A stretch of 64,000 nucleotides of DNA from positions 186,001 to 250,000 of the forward strand of contig NZ_JACHWS010000001.1 in assembly GCF_014191505.1 (NCBI RefSeq). Direction: 5' to 3'. The translations under genes were made by a program, and so were the position numbers. This DNA is from Hoyosella altamirensis (GTDB taxonomy: Bacteria; Actinomycetota; Actinomycetes; Mycobacteriales; Mycobacteriaceae). Shown here piece after piece: positions 1 through 7,827 of the stretch (the stretch's first letter is position 1; every line of letters starts with the position of its first letter). The notes beneath the pieces are model-generated. The model was not told where the DNA came from. It worked only from the letters and a program-made list of their open reading frames with translations, and made no database searches.

Positions 1-1021
1 AATCTCCCTCATGCAGCGGCATGGGGACAAGAACGTCTTTGCTCTCGCCGCCCTTCCTGACGGGCGCATCGAGCAGCGTGGTGACGGCTATTTTTCCGAG
101 TTCGTAGTGGGGCAGGGCAACACTTGTCAGGCTGGGCCGAAGCCACGAAGCGAGGTCTGACGCATCGAACGACACGACAGAAACATCCTCAGGCACACGC
201 ATACCGCGCTCTCCGAGCGCCTGGTAGGCGCCGAAAGCGAGGCGGTCATTGAGGCAAATGAGTGCCCGCGGCCGATGGCCGTCGCTAAGAAGTTCAGTTG
301 TGGCCTTGTAGCCAAACGCGGGTTCGTACTCGCATTCATACGACAGGACGACTCCGGCGCCGTACGTCCGTAGTTCGTCTTCCACGCCGCGCATACGATT
401 TACGCCTGCGTAAAGGCCGCCAGGCGTTTTGGGGATGTCGTGCCGCCCACCGATGACGTATATGCCGTTCAGGTGGCCCGCATCGGCCAGAGCCCGCGCT
501 GCAGTGCGACCTCCCTGGTATTCGTCCGGGACTATTCGGGGGGAGCTGGAGGTCGGATCCAGGCAGTTGATGAGGACCGATTGCACCTTCGACAGCACCG
601 CAGGCGCCTTCTGATAGCGCGTGAACATCGTCGCGTAAACGATTCCGTCTACTTGCCGATCGAGCATTTCGGAGATCAGATCGGCTTCCACTGCCTCGTT
701 ACCAGCGGTTTCTGCGACGAATAGCAGATGGCCGTGCGCGAGTGCCGCATCGAGCGCACCATGAATGACCTCACCAGCGAAGGGAGTAGTGGCGATGGCG
801 TCCGAGATCAGACCGATGGTGTGCGTCTTGCTGGTCCGGAGGCTGCGCGCGGTGAGGTTTGGACGGTAGCCGAGGTCGGCGGCGGCTTTGAGGACCTTTT
901 GTTGCGCTGCCTCTGAGATTCGCATTTCGGCCCCGCGCCCGGACATGACGAACGACGCAGTGGAGCGCGAAACCCCAGCTCTCAGGGCGACGTTCGCAAG
1001 TGTCACACGGGGTGCGTTCAT
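1..1021 (-). CDS. LacI-family transcriptional regulator (3' end outside window)
   Basis: The reverse strand is open from an ATG at 1021 to the window edge, so the last residues are missing. The N-terminus (NAPRVTLANVALRAGVSRST) is a LacI helix-turn-helix, followed by a hinge-like RSLRTSKTHTIGLI and a periplasmic-binding-protein-like ligand domain. Family members are sugar-responsive repressors. It is divergent from the alpha-glucosidase at 1140, and a near-perfect palindrome centred on CG (1082-1099) lies between them, so control of that gene and of itself is the natural inference. The sugar ligand cannot be read from the sequence. Confidence 0.9.
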   Translation of the reverse strand, partial: MNAPRVTLANVALRAGVSRSTASFVMSGRGAEMRISEAAQQKVLKAAADLGYRPNLTARSLRTSKTHTIGLISDAIATTPFAGEVIHGALDAALAHGHLLFVAETAGNEAVEADLISEMLDRQVDGIVYATMFTRYQKAPAVLSKVQSVLINCLDPTSSSPRIVPDEYQGGRTAARALADAGHLNGIYVIGGRHDIPKTPGGLYAGVNRMRGVEDELRTYGAGVVLSYECEYEPAFGYKATTELLSDGHRPRALICLNDRLAFGAYQALGERGMRVPEDVSVVSFDASDLASWLRPSLTSVALPHYELGKIAVTTLLDAPVRKGGESKDVLVPMPLHEGD

Positions 1022-1049
1022 GTCTTTCCGACAGCTTTCGGCGAAGGGG

Positions 1050-1099
1050 TTGACAGTGATCCGACATGAGAAAGATACTCGAGCTAACTCGATTTAGCT
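1050..1099 (+). promoter_or_regulatory. Alpha-glucosidase promoter with LacI-type operator
   Basis: TTGACA (1050-1055) and GATACT (1074-1079) are 18 bp apart. They are followed at 1082-1099 by AGCTAACTCGATTTAGCT, in which 16 of 18 bases fit a palindrome with a central CG, the usual shape of LacI-family operators. A repressor there would cover the transcription start. Seen in sequence; binding is inferred. Confidence 0.6.
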
Positions 1100-1139
1100 A
1101 TGCTTCATCCAACCATGCAATCCTTGATCAGGAGGACAG

Positions 1140-2786
1140 GTGTCCGACCCCGCTATGACCGATCCCAATTGGTGGCGTCAAGCCGCCGTATATCAGATCT
1201 ACCCCCGTAGTTTCGCTGACGCGGACGGCGACGGCCTGGGCGACATCAAGGGCATCACATCAAGGGTGTCCTACCTGAAGAATCTGGGTGTCGATGCGGT
1301 GTGGCTGAGCCCGTTTTATCCGTCCGAACTGGCAGACGGCGGATACGACGTCGCGGACTATCGCAATGTCGATCCGCGTCTCGGTTCCCTAGAGGACTTC
1401 GATGAGATGGTCGCGGCGCTCCACAGTGCTGGAATCAAGATCATTGTCGACATTGTCCCCAATCACACCTCTGACCAGCACGAGTGGTTCCAGGAAGCAT
1501 TGCAGGCGCCTGCGGGCTCGGCCGCGCGCGATCGCTACATCTTCCGCGATGGGGAAGGGCCGGACGGATCCCTGCCGCCCACGGATTGGCAGTCGGTTTT
1601 CGGCGGGCCCGCGTGGCACCAGACACCCGACGGGCAGTGGTACCTCCACTTGTTCGCACCCGAGCAGCCAGACTTGAACTGGGATAATCCCGAAGTGCGT
1701 GAGGACTTCATCAAGACTCTCCGTTTCTGGTCCGATCGCGGCGTTGACGGCTTCCGTATCGACGTGGCCCACGCGCTTACGAAGGACCTATCCGAGCCGC
1801 TGCCGACGTGGGACGAACTCCGTCATCTGATGCACGAACACCTTCCGCTAGACGGCACACATCCGTTCTGGGACCGCGACGAGGTCCACGAGATCTATGC
1901 CGAATGGCGCAAGGTTTTCAACGAGTATGATCCGCCGCGAACCGCAGTCGCGGAAGCGTGGGTGCCTAGGCCGCGACGCCCGCGCTATGCCAGTGCCGAG
2001 GGACTCGGTCAGGCATTCAACTTCGATCTGCTTGAAGCAGCGTGGGACGCAGAAGAGTTTCGGGACGTCATTGACGACAACTTGAAGCTGTCCGCCGAGT
2101 CTGGCGCATCGTCAACGTGGGTCCTGTCGAACCATGATGTGGTGCGCCACGCCACCAGGTATGGGCTACCGCAGGACAGTGAAACGAAGAACGGTAAGTC
2201 GTGGCTCATGACCGACGGTCAGGAACCTGAACTCGACCGTGAACTCGGTGTGCGCCGGGCTCGCGCGGCAGCGTTGCTTCTGCTCGCACTACCCGGGTCG
2301 ACCTACATGTACCAGGGCGAGGAACTCGGCCTCCATGAAGTCGGCGACCTTCCCGAAGAGGTCATGCAGGACCCTGCGTTCTTCCGTAACCGCGGCATCG
2401 AGAAGGGCCGCGACGGATGCCGCGTGCCGCTGCCCTGGACACCCGACGGCCCGTCCTACGGTTTCGGACCCGGACATGCGCATCTTCCCCAGCCGGAGTG
2501 GTTCGCGGATGCGGCCGTGTCGGTCCAGGAAGAGGACCCGAACTCCACGCTTGCTCTCTACCGGTCCGCGCTCGAAGCGCGGCACAAAATGCAGACAGAC
2601 GAATCTCTCGAATGGGTGGCGACAGACCAACCGGCCGTGCTGCACTTCACTCGCCCTGGCGGGTGGCACAGCATCACGAACTTCAGCTCTGAAGCGGTAC
2701 CGCTTCCGCAGGGCACGGTTGTTGTGGCGAGCGCGCCGACAAACGGGGGGCTGCCGCCGAACGCGACGGCGTGGGTCCAAATCTAA
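1140..2786 (+). CDS. GH13 alpha-glucosidase (oligo-1,6-glucosidase/maltase type)
   Basis: 548 residues, the usual length for cytoplasmic GH13 exo-glucosidases that release glucose from maltose, isomaltose or related oligosaccharides. All four GH13 blocks are present: DIVPNHT (about 104-110), GFRIDVAH with nucleophile Asp208, VAEAW with acid/base Glu272, and SNHD with Asp333. There is no signal peptide. The GTG start at 1140 has AGGAGG at 1130-1135; the ATG at 1155 has no Shine-Dalgarno at normal spacing. The divergent LacI gene and operator suggest sugar-inducible expression. Trehalose or sucrose activity cannot be excluded. Confidence 0.93.
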   Translation: MSDPAMTDPNWWRQAAVYQIYPRSFADADGDGLGDIKGITSRVSYLKNLGVDAVWLSPFYPSELADGGYDVADYRNVDPRLGSLEDFDEMVAALHSAGIKIIVDIVPNHTSDQHEWFQEALQAPAGSAARDRYIFRDGEGPDGSLPPTDWQSVFGGPAWHQTPDGQWYLHLFAPEQPDLNWDNPEVREDFIKTLRFWSDRGVDGFRIDVAHALTKDLSEPLPTWDELRHLMHEHLPLDGTHPFWDRDEVHEIYAEWRKVFNEYDPPRTAVAEAWVPRPRRPRYASAEGLGQAFNFDLLEAAWDAEEFRDVIDDNLKLSAESGASSTWVLSNHDVVRHATRYGLPQDSETKNGKSWLMTDGQEPELDRELGVRRARAAALLLLALPGSTYMYQGEELGLHEVGDLPEEVMQDPAFFRNRGIEKGRDGCRVPLPWTPDGPSYGFGPGHAHLPQPEWFADAAVSVQEEDPNSTLALYRSALEARHKMQTDESLEWVATDQPAVLHFTRPGGWHSITNFSSEAVPLPQGTVVVASAPTNGGLPPNATAWVQI

Positions 2787-2801
2787 GTGAACCGAATGAA
2801 C

Positions 2802-2868
2802 GTGGCCTCCGTGTAGATGGTGAGCGGGTACATCACCCGCGCTTCGCACCGACTTACACGGAGGCCAC
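2802..2868 (+). promoter_or_regulatory. Long leader hairpin pairing the ribosome binding site of the methyltransferase
   Basis: GTGGCCTCCGTGTA (2802-2815) is exactly complementary to TACACGGAGGCCAC (2855-2868). The second arm holds the GGAGG (2860-2864) that serves the ATG at 2873. The 39-nt loop can fold again (GGTG with CACC, and CGGGT with ACCCG). No T-run follows, so a terminator is less likely than a translational switch. Confidence 0.6.
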
Positions 2869-2872
2869 ATTC

Positions 2873-3952
2873 ATGACAACTTCAGCAGCGGTAACTGAGG
2901 CGTTTACGGAACGAGTGTTCCGCTCGGTGCTCGGAGCCGCGGAGACGCAAGCCATCTACCTTGGAATGCAACTTGGCTACTACACAGCACTGAGTGACGG
3001 TGGATCGCTCACCGCCGCAGAGCTGGCTCGCCGCACCGAGACGGCGCCCCGCTACGCGAGGGAGTGGCTAGAACACCAGGCGGTTTGCGGTTACCTCCAC
3101 GTTGACGACGTCAGCGCGGACCAAGAGGAACGCCGATTCACGCTTCCGCCGGAGCACGCGGAGGTACTCGCGTGTGAAGGTTCGCTGAACTACATCGCGC
3201 CCTTCAGCCAGCTTTTCGCAGCCACCAGTCAGCGACTCGAAGACCTGGTCCACGCCTACCGCACTGGAACTGGTGTGAGCTGGGAACAGTTCGGAACGGA
3301 CGCACGTGAGGGCCAGGCGGCCGCGAATAGGCCCCTCTTCCTCGGCCCATTGGGTAAGGAGTATTTACCGTCGATTCCCAGCATCGAGCAGGCGCTCCGT
3401 GCAGGCGGGACCGTCGCCGACATCGGGTGCGGGTACGGATGGTCCTCCATTGGGATCGCGCAAGCCTACCCGGATGCCACTGTCGACGGCATTGACACCG
3501 ATATTGCGTCGATAGTGAAAGCCCGTGCCGTCGCGGAGTCCTACGGAGTCTCGGACAGGGTGTCGTTCTCCGCGACGATGCCAGGCCCTGACCGCAGCGC
3601 CCAGTACGACCTCGTATGCGCGTTCGAATGCATCCACGACATGTCCGACCCAGTCGCAGTGCTGCGGGAGATGCGGCGCCTTGTGCGTCCAGACGGGACA
3701 GTACTGGTCATGGACGAGCGCGTGGCGCACGAGTTCACCGCGCCTGGAGACGAAGTCGAGCAGTTGATGTACGGCTACAGTCTGCTGTGCTGTCTTCCTG
3801 ACGGACTTTCCCATGAGCATTCGGTTGGTACGGGAACCGTCATGCGTCCGGCCACGCTGGACAAGTACGCACGTCAGGCGGGGTTCAGTGGAATAGAGAT
3901 CTACGACATCGAGAATGACTTCTTCCGGTTCTACCGACTCGTACAGTCGTGA
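2873..3952 (+). CDS. SAM-dependent methyltransferase with N-terminal winged helix (Rv2258c-like)
   Basis: 359 residues from the ATG at 2873, which has GGAGG 8 bp upstream; an in-frame upstream start at 2771 would run into the preceding gene and through the hairpin. The N-terminal third resembles the dimerisation winged helix of small-molecule methyltransferases (TAAELARRTETAPRYAREWL). Motif I for SAM is VADIGCGYGWSS, with an acidic GIDTDI strand after it. The C-terminal FFRFYRLVQS is typical of the mycobacterial Rv2258c group. The substrate is unknown. Expression may be gated by the leader hairpin. Confidence 0.82.
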   Translation: MTTSAAVTEAFTERVFRSVLGAAETQAIYLGMQLGYYTALSDGGSLTAAELARRTETAPRYAREWLEHQAVCGYLHVDDVSADQEERRFTLPPEHAEVLACEGSLNYIAPFSQLFAATSQRLEDLVHAYRTGTGVSWEQFGTDAREGQAAANRPLFLGPLGKEYLPSIPSIEQALRAGGTVADIGCGYGWSSIGIAQAYPDATVDGIDTDIASIVKARAVAESYGVSDRVSFSATMPGPDRSAQYDLVCAFECIHDMSDPVAVLREMRRLVRPDGTVLVMDERVAHEFTAPGDEVEQLMYGYSLLCCLPDGLSHEHSVGTGTVMRPATLDKYARQAGFSGIEIYDIENDFFRFYRLVQS

Positions 3953-3967
3953 CCGAACGCGCGGAGT

Positions 3968-4570
3968 ATGTTCGACAATGTGAGTGCTGACCATGATGCG
4001 CAGCGTGGTGCGCCCAAGACTGAATACTTCACCTACGCAGATTTCGGCCTGGCGTTCTTCCACCGCGCCATCTCGAAGAAGCGAATACTGTCGGCCGTTT
4101 CCGGCATCACTGGAGCGCCGATCGAATTCGGGCCGATCGGTGCTGGTCCTGGGCGTATCGCGAAGGTCACTGCGCACGGAATCGTCAATGACCCCACCGT
4201 CACGCGAGTGTCCGACGAAGAACCGCTCCGCTTCAACCTGCATATCCCGGTCGATCTGAAATTCGTTGTCCGGTTGACCGGCACGGTGCACCGCTTTCGG
4301 GCCGATGTCGCTGTCGATCTGAAACTGACGGCGCGCGCCGCGAAACCGTTGCGCGCCGTGATCGAAGTTGAGCCACCAGATAAGAGCGACGTCGCGGTAG
4401 AGATCCGCGCGGAGGGTCTCGCCTCCAGCGTCCTCCAAATCGTGTCGGGCATGGAATCGGAGGTGAAGCGATTCGTCGCGAAGTACATCAAGGAGGAAGT
4501 GAACAAACCACATATCCAGAAAGCGCGCGACGTGGACCTCGGGCCGATGATCGATGCGGCGGAGTACTAG
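3968..4570 (+). CDS. Conserved hypothetical protein, 200 aa
   Basis: Unrecognised. ATG start 15 bp after the methyltransferase stop, so probably co-transcribed. The protein has no signal peptide or membrane segment. Its middle (about 55-140) alternates short hydrophobic beta-like stretches (RFNLHIPVDLKFVVRLTGTV, FRADVAVDLKLT), and the C-terminal 60 residues look helical and charged. This pattern of a beta-rich lipid-binding-like fold is only an impression. The stop codon TAG overlaps the stop of the convergent gene (CTAG at 4567-4570). Confidence 0.65.
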   Translation: MFDNVSADHDAQRGAPKTEYFTYADFGLAFFHRAISKKRILSAVSGITGAPIEFGPIGAGPGRIAKVTAHGIVNDPTVTRVSDEEPLRFNLHIPVDLKFVVRLTGTVHRFRADVAVDLKLTARAAKPLRAVIEVEPPDKSDVAVEIRAEGLASSVLQIVSGMESEVKRFVAKYIKEEVNKPHIQKARDVDLGPMIDAAEY

Positions 4571-5634
4571 TCGAAGTTGACTCGCAGGATCTGATCGTCC
4601 TCAGGAGCAGCGCGGCCACGGCCGTCGCGGTTGCTGGTCGTAACCCACAAGCTGCCATCGGGAGCAGCGACAGCCGCCCGTAGGCGCCCGTAACCCCCGA
4701 GCGACGCGCGGGGTTCACCCGTCGCGCCGTTGTTAATCGGGATTTCCCACAGTCGATTGCCGCGCAGGGCAGCCATGTACAAGACATCATCGATGATGGC
4801 CAGGCCCGCCGGGGAAGCCTCGGCTGGCCGCCACACTTCGACGGGGTCGATGAAGCGGTCCTCGCCACCTATGCCTTCGATCTCAGGCCAGCCGTAGTTT
4901 CCCCCGGGGACGATCAGGTTGAGTTCATCCCAGCTAAAAGCTCCGAATTCTGACGCCCACAACTGATCACGGGAGTCGAACGCGAGACCCTGAATGTTTC
5001 GGTGACCGTAACTGAGGACCGCCGACTCGGGGAAAGGGTTGCCGGGTGCCGGTCGCCCGTCTGTGGTGAGTCGCAGAATCTTTCCGCCGAGCGAGTTCAG
5101 ATTCTGCGAAAATGCTTGTTGCCCAGCATCTCCCGTCGCGGCATACAGGTAGCCATCAGGGCCGAATGTAAGCGCTCCTCCGTTGTGGATGGTGCCCGAC
5201 GGAATCCCCGCCAGGGTCGGCTGCGGATCCGTGAGAGCGCCCTCGCTGAACGTGTAACGAACGATGCGGTTGTCCGCGTCTGTCGTGTAGTACACGAAAA
5301 CGTGTGCGGTGTCGGCGAACTCGGGGGAAACGGCAATTCCCATGAGGCCACCTTCACCCCGATTGTCGACGTCGTCGATCTGAACTACCTCGGTGGTAGT
5401 ACCCGCGTCACCGATGAGAAGCACACGTCCACTGTCGCGTTCAGTCACCAGCGCATCGCCGTCGGGCAGGAATGCGACATCCCAGGGGACCTGTAGCTCT
5501 ACCGCCAACGCGGAGACCGCGGTAGCGTTCTCGTCAACCGGAACGGACCTCGAGGGCGAAGGGTCTTGCGCGCAACCGGCCAGAATTGCTGCGAACACCG
5601 CTGCCGCAGCCCAGCGGATTACGCGCATCGACAC
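4567..5634 (-). CDS. PQQ-type glucose/sorbosone dehydrogenase-like lipoprotein
   Basis: 355 residues. An N-terminal signal peptide ends in lipobox LAGC (Cys21), so it should be a membrane-anchored lipoprotein. The rest is a beta-propeller of the glucose/sorbosone dehydrogenase family: PWDVAFLPDGDALVTERDSG, EGGLMGIAVSPEF, IHNGGALTFGPDGYLYAATGD and GHRNIQGLAFD are the family landmarks. Members oxidise sugars with PQQ or are of unknown activity; whether this host makes PQQ is not shown here. Convergent with the 200-aa gene, overlapping by 4 bp. Confidence 0.85.
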   Translation of the reverse strand: MSMRVIRWAAAAVFAAILAGCAQDPSPSRSVPVDENATAVSALAVELQVPWDVAFLPDGDALVTERDSGRVLLIGDAGTTTEVVQIDDVDNRGEGGLMGIAVSPEFADTAHVFVYYTTDADNRIVRYTFSEGALTDPQPTLAGIPSGTIHNGGALTFGPDGYLYAATGDAGQQAFSQNLNSLGGKILRLTTDGRPAPGNPFPESAVLSYGHRNIQGLAFDSRDQLWASEFGAFSWDELNLIVPGGNYGWPEIEGIGGEDRFIDPVEVWRPAEASPAGLAIIDDVLYMAALRGNRLWEIPINNGATGEPRASLGGYGRLRAAVAAPDGSLWVTTSNRDGRGRAAPEDDQILRVNFD

Positions 5635-5643
5635 TGAGAGCTT

Positions 5644-6009
5644 TTACGTTTGTGTGTCGTAGCTGAGACCGATCTGGGGAGACTCTGGTCCACCCTCGGA
5701 CAGTTCGTCCCAGTGTTTCGCCATGTACGCGGCAAGCCCAGCCAGTCCGAGCGCGCTTGTCACCCAGATCGTGCCGCGCATTACCTTGACCTTTTTGGAA
5801 CGCTGCTTCTTCGATGTCGCTGCCGCTTTGCGCCCTGACCGCAGTCGCTGGGCTGCAAGAAGGCCAATCCCGACCGGACCCCGGGCGACTGTTAGCCCGA
5901 CAAGCGCCGCCTTGCCAAGGCGTTTCGCCACCGGCGACGACGCGTCGTCCGCCTTCTTTTCTGTACTAGCGATCACGTCATCCAGGGCCGTCTCCTGGCT
6001 TGCGTCCAT
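5644..6009 (-). CDS. Small membrane protein, 121 aa
   Basis: Unrecognised. ATG at 6009 with AGAGG about 8 bases upstream; longer in-frame starts exist but have worse context. The protein is acidic at the N-terminus, then has a glycine/alanine-rich hydrophobic stretch (LVGLTVARGPVGIGLLAA), a very basic loop (RSGRKAAATSKKQRSKKVKV) and one clear transmembrane helix (TIWVTSALGLAGLAAYMA), ending in an acidic tail. It sits 9 bp upstream of the lipoprotein gene on the same strand and is probably co-transcribed with it. Confidence 0.6.
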   Translation of the reverse strand: MDASQETALDDVIASTEKKADDASSPVAKRLGKAALVGLTVARGPVGIGLLAAQRLRSGRKAAATSKKQRSKKVKVMRGTIWVTSALGLAGLAAYMAKHWDELSEGGPESPQIGLSYDTQT

Positions 6010-6047
6010 GCTTACACCTCTCTGAAGACACCGGTACTTCAACCCTG

Positions 6048-6566
6048 TCACGATCTTTCGCCCGATGGTGCCGGAATGGTCCGTGTTCCCTCGCAGCGAA
6101 GCGCTGACACTACTGAAGCACATGCTTCTTCGACCGAGGCGTGCTCCCATACTCGGAGTACGGTCCAGCCGGCGCTTTCAAGTGCCTGCTTCTGCCGACG
6201 ATCGCGGTCGGCGTTCCGCGCGAGCTTCGGGCTCCAGTATGCGGAGTTGGTCCGTGGCTTTGTGCCATGGTCCGGGCAGCAGTGCCAGAAGCAACCGTCG
6301 ATGAAAACGGCGACGTGTGCTTTCGTGAAGACGATGTCCGGTCTGATCAGCATGCCGCCTGTACGGATGGGAAGGTCCTTGCGGAAGCGGTATCCCATTC
6401 TGTGCAACGCCGAACGCACGAGCCGTTCCGGTTGCGTTCCGGCTCGCTTGATCGCCGCCATGTTCCGCGACCTGCCTGGAGTGGGCGCTATCAGTCCGTT
6501 CACAGGGTCCATAGGCCCACACTGCCATCCGGGCGGTCGTCCGGCGAACCCCGGCGATCGCGTCAC
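6048..6566 (-). CDS. vsr: Very short patch repair (Vsr) DNA mismatch endonuclease
   Basis: 172 residues from a GTG at 6566 whose GTGA overlaps the stop of the hydrolase gene; an ATG at 6512 would give 154 residues, closer to the family norm. Family signature: RNMAAIKRAGTQPE, YRFRKDLP, RPDIVFTKAHVAVFIDGCFWHCC (catalytic Asp and zinc-site residues) and VLRVWEH. Vsr nicks next to T:G mismatches formed when 5-methylcytosine deaminates. A C5 methyltransferase of NaeI type lies 3 kb away (9521), a likely reason to keep it, although the two are not in one operon. Confidence 0.88.
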   Translation of the reverse strand: MTRSPGFAGRPPGWQCGPMDPVNGLIAPTPGRSRNMAAIKRAGTQPERLVRSALHRMGYRFRKDLPIRTGGMLIRPDIVFTKAHVAVFIDGCFWHCCPDHGTKPRTNSAYWSPKLARNADRDRRQKQALESAGWTVLRVWEHASVEEACASVVSALRCEGTRTIPAPSGERS

Positions 6567-7513
6567 TCACCCGAGTAGCTGACACGTCCTTCTGCGAGTT
6601 CTGCGGATGCTTCTGCTCCACCGAGCATGTCGATGAACTCGACTGTTGCCCGGACAAGGTCGTCTGGGTTCGAGATGGGGGACCAGTGACCGGAATCGAT
6701 CGTGCGACGCCACAGCTGTGACGCGAACTTCCCGTAGTCGTCGTACCCGCTGGGCCGCACCGCGCGGTCCCGCGCGTTGATGACTACTTGGACTGGCACC
6801 GTTGTTGGCTTCGGCTGTGAACGAAGCAGTCGCCGCGCAATATTGGCGCGGTAACGGTTGACTCCGTTCGCCATGTCCTCGGCAATTGTCGCGGCCGGCT
6901 TAACCCGGGCCGGGTCCAGGCCGTCAAAGAGGCCGAGGAAGCGGGCCCAGTTACCGGCCATGACGCGGCGCAGTACCGCTTCTGGCAGCCACGGTAGCTG
7001 GAAAAGGTAGGTGTAGTAGGAGGCGAGGCCTTGCTCTAGCGGGCCCGCGAGGTTGCTGAAGGTCGGCCGTCTGAACCGGTCTCGCACCCAATGCATGAGA
7101 ATGTCGAGGTTGGGTCCGGACGTCACGGTGAACGAGGCGACGCGGCTCGCGGCGTTCTCCGTTGCGAGCGCTTCCCACACCTCCACACCGCCCCAGTCGT
7201 GTGCAAGGACGTGGACCGGAGCGTCCGGGCTCACGGCATCGATCACGGCGCGGAAGTCCGTGGCGAGCGCAGCGAGTTCGTAGTCGGACACGCGAGCGGG
7301 AACCGTGCTTTCACCGGCGCCACGGGTGTCGTAAGAGATAACGCGGAAGCGTTCGGAAAGCTGCGGAACCACGTACTGCCACAGGTCGTGCGTGTCTGGC
7401 CAGCCATGCACGAGGACAATGGGCTCACCGTCCGGATTCCCGGTTTCGAAGACCGCAAGGGAAACGTCACCATTGGTGACAGTTCGGCGTTGAACGTCCA
7501 CAGTGCTGATCAT
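6563..7513 (-). CDS. Alpha/beta hydrolase, EphD N-terminal-domain-like
   Basis: 316 residues from the ATG at 7513 (GGAG about 9 bases upstream). Alpha/beta hydrolase fold: oxyanion HGWPDTH, nucleophile elbow AHDWGG with Asp as nucleophile (as in epoxide hydrolases and haloalkane dehalogenases), and a late catalytic His in SGHWSPISNPD. The sequence follows the N-terminal half of mycobacterial EphD, which is fused to a C-terminal short-chain dehydrogenase; here the protein ends where that second domain would begin. Translation appears coupled to vsr through the GTGA overlap. The substrate is not evident. Confidence 0.85.
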   Translation of the reverse strand: MISTVDVQRRTVTNGDVSLAVFETGNPDGEPIVLVHGWPDTHDLWQYVVPQLSERFRVISYDTRGAGESTVPARVSDYELAALATDFRAVIDAVSPDAPVHVLAHDWGGVEVWEALATENAASRVASFTVTSGPNLDILMHWVRDRFRRPTFSNLAGPLEQGLASYYTYLFQLPWLPEAVLRRVMAGNWARFLGLFDGLDPARVKPAATIAEDMANGVNRYRANIARRLLRSQPKPTTVPVQVVINARDRAVRPSGYDDYGKFASQLWRRTIDSGHWSPISNPDDLVRATVEFIDMLGGAEASAELAEGRVSYSGE

Positions 7514-7827
7514 AGAGGTCTTCTCCGTAGCTCTCAGGTGGCCCAACCTCCGCAGCGGCTTCGGCAAGACCCCTCGACGTCCATCACGGACGAACTTGCC
7601 GTCGCTGTTGCGCGGTTCTCTCGGACCACTTATCGGGCATCGTTGGGCCGACAATTCCTCGATACTATAGAACAACATCTACTGTGACAATATTCGTTGT
7701 CATTATCGGGTTGTGGTGAATGCGGGGAACGCAGGCCCACCTTGCAGCGACAACTGGTCGATGTCCATGGTGGTTGTCGCTATGAGGCGGGCGGACGGCA
7801 CCACTTTAGGGCGCGCGAGTTAACAGA
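7514..7827. other. 314-bp intergenic region upstream of the EphD-like gene
   Basis: No convincing gene. It holds the leader and promoter of the hydrolase. An inverted repeat TGACAA-N6-TTGTCA at 7685-7702 (AT-rich centre) could be an operator or include a -35 (TTGTCA) on the reverse strand with TATAGT-like sequence downstream. I see nothing else. Confidence 0.4.

Noticed and set aside
3365-4513. Long reverse-strand frame (382 codons) opposite the methyltransferase and the 200-aa gene
   Set aside because: It overlaps two better-supported forward genes, has no recognisable motif and an Arg/His-rich composition typical of antisense frames in high-GC DNA.
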